Shown here piece after piece: positions 57,101 to 64,000 of a stretch of DNA of 64,000 nt (positions within the stretch are counted from its first letter, which is position 1; each line of letters starts with the position of its first letter). The position numbers were made by a program, and so were the translations under genes. Source of the DNA: Halicephalobus mephisto (Eukaryota > Nematoda > Chromadorea > Rhabditida > Panagrolaimidae). The stretch lies in contig SWDT01000036.1 of the NCBI GenBank assembly GCA_009193035.1, positions 124,001-188,000 on the forward strand. The letters are read 5' to 3'. The notes below the pieces were generated by a model. That model was not told the DNA's origin. It worked only from the letters and a program-made list of their open reading frames with translations, and ran no database searches.

Positions 57101-59449
57101 TTTTTTAATTACAGTATCTCAGAAAATTCAAATTTAAAAAATTAAATTTCAGGAATTTTTGTAATTTTAATATTTTATTTATGATAGAAATTAAGTGGAA
57201 ATAATTATTGATTTTACTGGAATTATGGAAAAAAATACTTTTTTAAAATAAAAAATTAAGAATTTCTTCGAAAAATAAAACAGAGAACATTTTTCTCTAA
57301 AAATAAATTTTAAAAAATTTTAGAACAGAACGCCAAAAATGATAAAGAAGTTTTTAGATATTCGATTTTTTAAAAAAATAGAAAATTAAATAATAATTTT
57401 TTCGAAAAATAAAACAGAACACTTTTCTCTTTAAAAATAAATAAAAAATTTCAGAACAGAACGCCAAAAACGAAATTGATTTTTTTTCGATATAAAGAAG
57501 TTTTCAGATATTAGACTTAAAAAAAAACAGAAAATAAAATAAAATTTTTTTCGAAAAATAAAACAGAGAACACTTTTCTCTTTAAAAATAAATAAAAAAG
57601 TTTCAGAACAGAACGCCAAAAGTCAAAACATGAACATAAAATTTAAAAAATTTCTGAAAAATTAAATTTAAAAAAAATAAAAAATAAAAAATAAAAATTT
57701 TGAGATCTTTAGAAATTATTTTTCAATACTTATTTATGTTTTTATAATAGCGTTTTTAATTTAAAAAAGTAGAAAATTAAGAATTTTTTAAATTCTAGAA
57801 ATTATTTTTTCAATAATATAATTTTTCAAATTTTCTCAGAAATTAGAATTTTGGGATTTTTGAAAATTGTAGGAATTATTTTTTTATATTTTTAAAAATA
57901 TTTAAAAATAATTTTTAATATTTTTAAGTATTTTTAATATTTTTAAAATATTTTTAAATATTTTTTAGTATTTTTTTAAATATTTTTTATATTTTTAAAT
58001 ATTTTTAAGTATTTTTAATATTTTTAAATATTTTTAAGTATTTTTAAGTATTTTTTAGTATTTTTAGAATTTTTAGAATTTTTTGATATTTTTAGTATTT
58101 TTTATAATAGTAGTAGTTTTAATTGAATAACATCTTTTTTCCGAACCCTCTAGACCCGTTTTTCCTCCACATTTTGGAATTAATTTTTGTCCAAAAAAAT
58201 TTACTTGTTTATTGCGTCCAATTTCAACAAATTGCTTCAGATCGGTGAGCGACAATTACGAAACAGGAAAAAAGCGATAAAGATGCTCGTTATGGTGGTT
58301 TTGATTTTCGCCATTTCTTACCTCCCGGTCCATCTCCACAACATCGCCACGTATGTTTTATTTTTATTTTATTTTTAAAATAATTACAAAAAATTTAAAA
58401 TTAAAGTCTGCACAAAAAACAAAAACACTGGTCCATAGCCACAGGGAAAAATAAAATTTAAAACATGAGATAGACTAATCTAAGGATATTGACCCGAATT
58501 AAACGTTTCAGATCATTCAACTACTCGCCTCCCATTTCGGAAAACAATTTGACACTTATAGCTTTTAGAAAATTCATCCCCAGATTCATGAGTTATTCAG
58601 CAAGCAGTCTAAACCCAATTTTGTACAATTTTATGAGCGGTGAGTTGTGGAATTTCGGATTTAAACTTTTCCAAAATTAAATTTTAAATTTTTACTTTTG
58701 AAAATTTAGTTTTTTTTTGAAGTTAAACTTTAAAAAAAATAAAAATTTAAAATCAAACTTTTTTAGAAAATTAAATTTTTATTTTTTTTAAAGTTCAATT
58801 TCTCCAAAAAACTAGATTTTCAAAATTAAACTTTTTTAATTTTAAAGTTTTATTTTTTTTAAATTAGAATTTCGAAATTAAACTTTTTCAAAAAATCAGA
58901 ATTTCAAAATCTGAAGTTCCTGAAAAAGGGGATTCTAAAAAGTAAGAATTTTAATTTCCATAAAATTTCCAAAAGTAATAAAAAAAATTAAAAATTTGAG
59001 GAATTTTTAAAATTTAAATAAAATTTTTAGAATTGTTATTTTCGGAAATTGATTTTCATAGATTTTAGATTATTAAAAATAAAACATTTTTAAAAATAGA
59101 TTCTGAAGGATTTTATAAAATTAAAAAATACCGTATTCTAAAAATCCTCAAATTTTTACTTTTTGGAAAATCTTAAAAAAATTAATTTTAATAAGTTGCT
59201 TTTGAAAATCTCCCTCAGTATCCTTTGTTCCACTTATCTCACCGGCGTTTTTTAGAAAAATTCCGAAAAGAATTCCACCGAGCTTGTTGTTGCGGATCTA
59301 GCTCGGCCAAGAGACGGAGAATGCACTACTGGCTAGAACAGCAACAAACAGCTTCTTGTGGAGGCAGTGCCCGAGGCAAGTTCCACGGCCACTCCCTTCG
59401 TTACAACTCCATCTCCACTGCTGGGATAGGCTCTCAGCAGTATTTTTGA
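54152..59449 (+). CDS. npr-14: class A neuropeptide GPCR, orexin/allatotropin-receptor type
   Basis: Exons 54152-54382, 55620-55766, 55867-56226, 58241-58350, 58512-58639, 59256-59449; 389 aa, all phases close. Plasma-membrane peptide receptor. TM1 ~44-71 with GN; NLAVSD (D92) in TM2; C119 and C201 form the conserved disulfide; ERW (143-145) replaces DRY, as in orexin/allatotropin-type receptors; TM5 ~213-236; TM6 has SYLP instead of CWxP; TM7 has NPILY (317-321). The tail has CCC (palmitoylation-like) and a basic patch. I name it npr-14 because the family type fits and because its neighbour is an nhr-85-like gene, as I recall for C. elegans. The orthology should be checked. The ligand is unknown. 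Confidence 0.9.
55040..55470 (+). repeat. tandem repeat in GPCR intron 1
   Basis: Three units of about 130-140 nt sharing 'aaatgatttcggttcttgac', acgaaaataaatgaaagaattt and 'ctgtattttgaaatttccgt'. Related shorter units with 'ttgaaagtttactttaaatt' precede at 54,650-54,850. Confidence 0.75.
56240..58240 (+). repeat. A/T repeats in GPCR intron 3
   Basis: 2.0 kb intron. 56,570-56,830 repeats an 'attaatgattataaaaattt' unit about nine times. 57,240-57,620 holds three units with 'cagaacagaacgccaaaaa'. 57,880-58,090 is a 'tttttaaatatttttaagta' run. Nothing coding. Confidence 0.65.
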
Positions 59450-59514
59450 CAGTAACTATTACTACGAAAAAAGCACCAATATAGAGTTGATTGAATTCGA
59501 AGGGTCAACTGAGG

Positions 59515-62500
59515 TCAAGCACTGGGGTTGTCCTTGACGCAGAGGTTAAGTGGTTGTTCGTCTTCAGCAACGGACGGATTCTGGACGACCACTGGTTTGG
59601 CAGAAAGCAGAGAGGACACTGTCGGATGACGGTCCCGAACGGATTGTTTAGGAGAAGAATCTTCCATTTTCGCAATCGACGTGGCTACTGGGGGTTTGAC
59701 GACGGGGCTTTCTAGGGCTCTCCGTAATGCTGGCATTCCTATAATTTGTTAACTTATAAATATTATTTCCGCAGTTTTTATAAAACTTGAAAATTACCTC
59801 AATTAAGGAAATTTACAAACTTCTTCGTCAAAACAACATTGAAAATTCTTTTGACGAAAATCTCAATCTACAGTAAAGTCGTCCCGAAACAAATTTCAAA
59901 GTTAAAATTAGTATTTCGAAATTAGGTTTTTCGTTTCAGGACCAAGTTTCGAAGAAACCTAACTCACAAAACGAAAGTCTTCGGTTACTGTAACTTTCGT
60001 CTCGAGAAGTTAAAAGTGAATTTTTCAATGAATCTCAGAACGAAAATTTGAAAGATGAATCTCAAAACGAAAATTGATTTTAAATAGGAAATTTCAACTT
60101 CAGTATTGTCTCGAGAGGAATTCTGAGAACATAGATTCTGAATCCAAACTAACCTTCGATGACAGTCTCCTTCTTCGTCGTGACAGGCAGCTGTCCGTTG
60201 TAAGCTACTTCTTTCAGCCGCTGTTCGTGGAGTTCGTGAAGCTTCTTCAAATCCCCCAAAATGCTGAACAGATTCTGTATCAAAATCGTCATATCAATAG
60301 CGTTAGCTCCGATGACTGTCTTCTGAAGTGACATCCATAGTTTGTCCTGGAGCATTTTAACGAGATTTGCTTGGGAAATCTCGAAAGAAGCTGCGGAATT
60401 GCAGTTGATCTCGGATTGGCACATTACGAGTGCCGTGAATAAAGCTGTTTGACGACTGTCTAATTTTAACGACCGGAATCGGTCGACGAATTCAGCAACG
60501 AGAGAAGAATTCAGCTTGGGAGCGGACTCTGGGAATCGTTGAACGTTTGTGTTGAAAATATATTCGCCAGATTCCGACTTGAGGGAGATTAACCGAAGGA
60601 GGAGGACTTGGAATATCGAGTTCTAAAAAGTTATTTTAAAAAATAAATTAAAAATAAATAAAAAAACAAAGAAAAATTACTTCAATGTTTCATTCCTTAA
60701 ATTTTTCGAAAAAAATAAACAGCTCATACAGTATTCTTTCGTGCTGAGACACAAGCAAATTCAGGCAAATTGCCAGTGCGATTTGCATTTAGTGAGCAAG
60801 AATAAAAAAGGAAAATTTGGGATTCGACCAGTTTTCACGTACTGGAATTTCCCTGATTTTACCCGCGTCTCGGCACGAAAAAACACTCTACGAAGTGCTG
60901 ATAAAAGTTGGAAAATTAGGAACATGATAAAGTACTTTGTTTTTTGCATTTTCTTCTGCGTTGAATTTCGTTTTTTTAGGATTAAAACATGGCCCAAATC
61001 CAGAGTGTAAATTAAAGCATCAAGTTGTCGGTATTGTAAATTTGATATCCAAAAATGAAAAATCCTAATTTTTAAAAACTTCGAAATCTACCTTTAAAAA
61101 GTGTTTTTATAATTTTAGAAACGTGACGAAATTTTTAAAAATAGATTCTGAAGGTACTTTTTGAAGAAATTTGGTTTTTTCGTTTTTGAAGAAGTTTTAT
61201 AAAATTTTATATTTGAATTTTGGTTTGCTCACCTTCAGGAGTCTCACTCGGTCCTTCTGGAAGAGCAACATGAAGCCTCTCACGGATTCGGAGAATGTGA
61301 CCACTGCTTTGATCAGTCCCAAATAAGCCAGGCTTTTGACGGGACATTCCTTCGTGAGGGCCCCATCCAGACCTCCGTTGACGACAGCGGAGAAATTTTT
61401 CAACAAAAATTCCATTCTTTCGTTGACGCTGATTCCGCATTGTCTACTGACATTCCCGGAGTTGATCTCCATCTTCAGCGTCTCTCCAAACTCCTGGAAT
61501 CCCCAATCCACCGCTGTCGTCAAGGCTTGTTCGTCTTCGAGCTCAACCATCATCGAGTCCATCAAGGACCTGGCCGTGGCTTTCTGCATCTCCTCGACCA
61601 TCTTAACTTTCTCCCGCTTAGGAACACGTCCGAATCGGACAGCTGAAAAATTAAAAATTAAATTTTTCTTAAAAAATTAAATTTTTCCTAAAAAATTAAT
61701 TTTTCTTAAAAAAGTAAATTTTTCTTTAAAAATTAAATTTTTCTTAAAAAATTAAATTTTTCCTAAAAAAAATTAAATTTTTTAATAATCATAATTTTGT
61801 GAAAAATTTTGACAACTTCTTTAATTTCGTTCAAACTTTTAGAACTATCAAAAATTCTAAATTTCGTATCAAAACTTTTTTCTAAAAAAATCAACTTTTT
61901 AGGATAATTTATTTTATTTTTTAATTGTTTTATTTTTTTTTAATTTTTTGAATTTTTTTAAATTATAAAAATGAACAAATTTGAAAAATTGCCAACAATA
62001 AAATTTTTCAAAATTTATTTCCCTCAAAATTACCCAAACATAATCGTTCTATTTCGGTGACGTTAAAATTTTTTCGTGTTCGTCTGTCGAATCAAAAATC
62101 GAAAGTAAACTTTGCAATCATGGCAACTATTTTTCGAGAGTCAGTCCGCTCAAATTATTTCCATGTATTTGGGACACTGCGAAAAAGGAACAACTGGTTG
62201 GTCCCTGTCAGGTTACAAGGTCATTGAAAGAGAAAAATTTCAATTTTCAATTTCAGTCCTATCCACGAAATTGCAACCTCGTAGAAATCACATTGTGAAA
62301 AAAAAGTTTTAAAAATGAGCATTAAAAAATTATTTTCAATTTTGAGGATTTCTGATTTTAAGTTTCAAGGATTTTGGAAAGTTTTAAAAAACAATTTTGC
62401 AAATTTCATAATCTTCAAATCAATTCTGAAAACTTTAGAAAATTAAATTTTAAAAAACTTCAGAATCCTCAAATGAATTATTTCAGATTCTGGAGATTTT

Positions 62501-63447
62501 AGAAAACTTAATTTTGGAAATTTTCAGAATCTCAAGGAATCAATTTGAAGATTCTGAAAATTTTAGAAAACTTAAAGATTCTGAAAATTTTCAGAATCTT
62601 CAAGTCGATTCTGAAGACTTAAGAAATTCTTAAAGATTCAAGAAATTTTTTAAAGATTTTTACACATCTTGTTAGATTTGAAAATCTTGGAAAAAACTTC
62701 CAGAGATTCTGAAAACTTCTAAGACCTTCAAAAATTAGAATTTTCCCTTGGATTCTGGAGGATTTCAGAAAATTTTATAAAATCCCCTGATTTTTCCATG
62801 GATTCTGGAATCTTTGAAAAAAATTCCAGAGATTCTGAAAACTTCTAAGATCTTCGAAAAATCAGAATCTTCTTTTGGATTCTGAAAACTTCTAAGATCT
62901 TCGAGAAATCAGAATTTTCTTTTGGATTTTGAAAACTTCTAAGATCTTCAAAAAATCAGAATCTTCTTTTGGATTCTGAAAACTTCTAAGATCTTCGAAA
63001 AATCAGAATCTTCTTTTGGATTCTGAAAACTACAGTATTCCAACAATTATAAAAATGGAAAAGTATATTCAAGGTCAGTAATAAAAACATCTGGACCGTC
63101 ATGGGAGGTCAATTTCGGTTTTGGGAAAATGGAAACTCAAGGTCGAATTTTAACTAATGACCCAAAAAATTTAATTTTTATTAAAAAATAAAATTTACCA
63201 TCTCTACTCATTCCGACAGTGATGCATTTTTTCAGTCTACAGTATTGGCATCGATTACGGTTGTTCCGAACAATGGCACATTGCTGACTTTTCGAACAAG
63301 GCCTGTAGTTGATCTTCTGTTGGATCGATCGTCGGAAGAATCCCTTGCAGCCTTCACAAGCAAAAACACCGTAATGGAACCCGCTGGCAGTGTCCGAACA
63401 TACTTGACAAAGAAGTCCTGTCCGAGTGGATTCTGAAGACGTAGATC
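59515..63447 (-). CDS. nhr-85: Rev-erb/E75-type nuclear receptor, 5' end beyond the window
   Basis: Exons 63447-63199, 61642-61233, 60622-60154, 59738-59515; 449 aa visible, in phase. Exon 1 is the DNA-binding domain: [20 protein letters not shown] then [11 protein letters not shown], second finger with [19 protein letters not shown]. It continues over the junction as [18 protein letters not shown], the Rev-erb-type C-terminal extension that contacts an AT-rich 5' flank of the half-site. Exons 2-3 encode a divergent ligand-binding domain ending near [20 protein letters not shown], with no AF-2 helix seen. Exon 4 adds a Pro/Ser-rich tail with QPLNLCVKD, resembling a CtBP-binding motif. This is the layout of a transcriptional repressor. 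The first exon seen needs one base from an upstream exon, so the N-terminus is missing. sex-1 is the alternative name. Confidence 0.92.
61650..63195 (-). other. intron of the nuclear-receptor gene with tandem repeats
   Basis: 1.56 kb intron between the DNA-binding and hinge exons. 61,650-61,780 repeats 'aaattaaatttttcttaaaa'. 62,830-63,020 has four units of about 48-54 nt with 'gattctgaaaacttctaaga', tcttcgaaaaatcagaatct and tcttttg. No coding. Confidence 0.65.
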
Positions 63448-63499
63448 CTGGAAAAATTTTCATCAATAAAAACTTCCAAAAATAGTAACTAAAACAATC

Positions 63500-63895
63500 A
63501 AAAAAAATAGACACTATCCTAAGTACTTCTACTAAAAGAATAAAACTTGGATAGTGACTGAGAAGGAAAAAAAATATTCTCTCAGTCACTATTCTTAGAA
63601 TTACTCCCAGAAGTATATGGATAGTGACTGAGAAAGAAGATTGATTGTCAAAATAGACACTATCCTAAGTACTTCTACTAAAAGAATAAAACTTGGATAG
63701 TGACTGAGAAGGAAAAAAATATTCTCTCTCAGTCACTATTCTTAGAATTACTCCCAGAAGTACATGGATAGTGACTGAGAAAGAAGATTGATTGTCAAAA
63801 TAAACACTATCTTTGGACTTTTTGGAAAATAAGTAGAAATCGGAAAGTGACTGATGGACATGGTAATTTCCCAGATCAGTCACTATCCAAGTTTG
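63500..63895. repeat. GGATAGTGACTG hairpin array, cluster 5, with 146-nt tandem duplication
   Basis: Lies in the intron upstream of the receptor DNA-binding exon. The block 63,508-63,653 is repeated at 63,654-63,800 with few changes. Each unit contains GGATAGTGACTGAGAA...TTCTCTCAGTCACTATTC hairpins. A last pair closes near 63,835-63,890. It shows that the family is tolerated inside a conserved gene. Confidence 0.85.
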
Positions 63896-64000
63896 TTTTT
63901 CCAAAAATGGAAATTCCTAATTTCAGTCATTATTATTAAAACTTTTAATTAATTTTTAAATTCATCTTTTTTTAAAGAATTTGCACTTTTTTCATGAGTA

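Overview
The window is AT-rich nuclear DNA of a rhabditid nematode, probably Caenorhabditis or a close relative. Support comes from short introns with TTTTCAG acceptors, coding genes whose closest relatives are nematode genes, many dispersed ACTGTAA/TTACAGT words, and intronic repeats of the type 'cgtgtcgagacc'. All gene models were spliced by eye; phases close in every main model.

Layout. 1-20,000: no convincing conserved gene. This stretch holds tandem repeats, hairpin-forming repeats built on GGATAGTGACTG/CAGTCACTATCC, one degenerate MITE, a tRNA-like fragment and two small signal-peptide-like ORFs. 20,073-31,280 (+): an eight-exon Spalt-family (SALL/sem-4) zinc-finger repressor with an N-terminal NuRD-recruitment motif on a tiny first exon and a 5.1 kb first intron. 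31,628-31,698 (-): an intact tRNA-Asp(GUC). 32-41 kb: a mobile-element-rich stretch with at least two MITE-like families around a short-chain dehydrogenase (33,645-34,999), a possible broken gene (36.0-37.0 kb) and an unrecognised two-pass membrane protein (37,242-40,302). 41-45.3 kb: a trypsin-like serine protease (-) between two near-identical 0.7 kb direct repeats.

45.8-64 kb is compact and conserved: an SH3BGR-like thioredoxin-fold domain fused to a ~1,900-residue low-complexity repeat tail (+); a uracil phosphoribosyltransferase-like gene (-); an orexin/allatotropin-type neuropeptide GPCR (+, npr-14-like); and a Rev-erb/E75-type nuclear receptor (-, nhr-85-like), whose 5' end lies outside the window. 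The last two are tail-to-tail, 65 bp apart. From memory, npr-14 and nhr-85 are neighbours in C. elegans, which would make this conserved microsynteny.

I found no operon, CRISPR or prokaryotic-type system. The best candidates for undescribed biology are the GGATAGTGACTG hairpin family, the palindromic TTTGGCGAAATGTTC..AATGCCA family around sem-4, and the repeated EMLKAAAA/acidic-aromatic module in the SH3BGR fusion protein.
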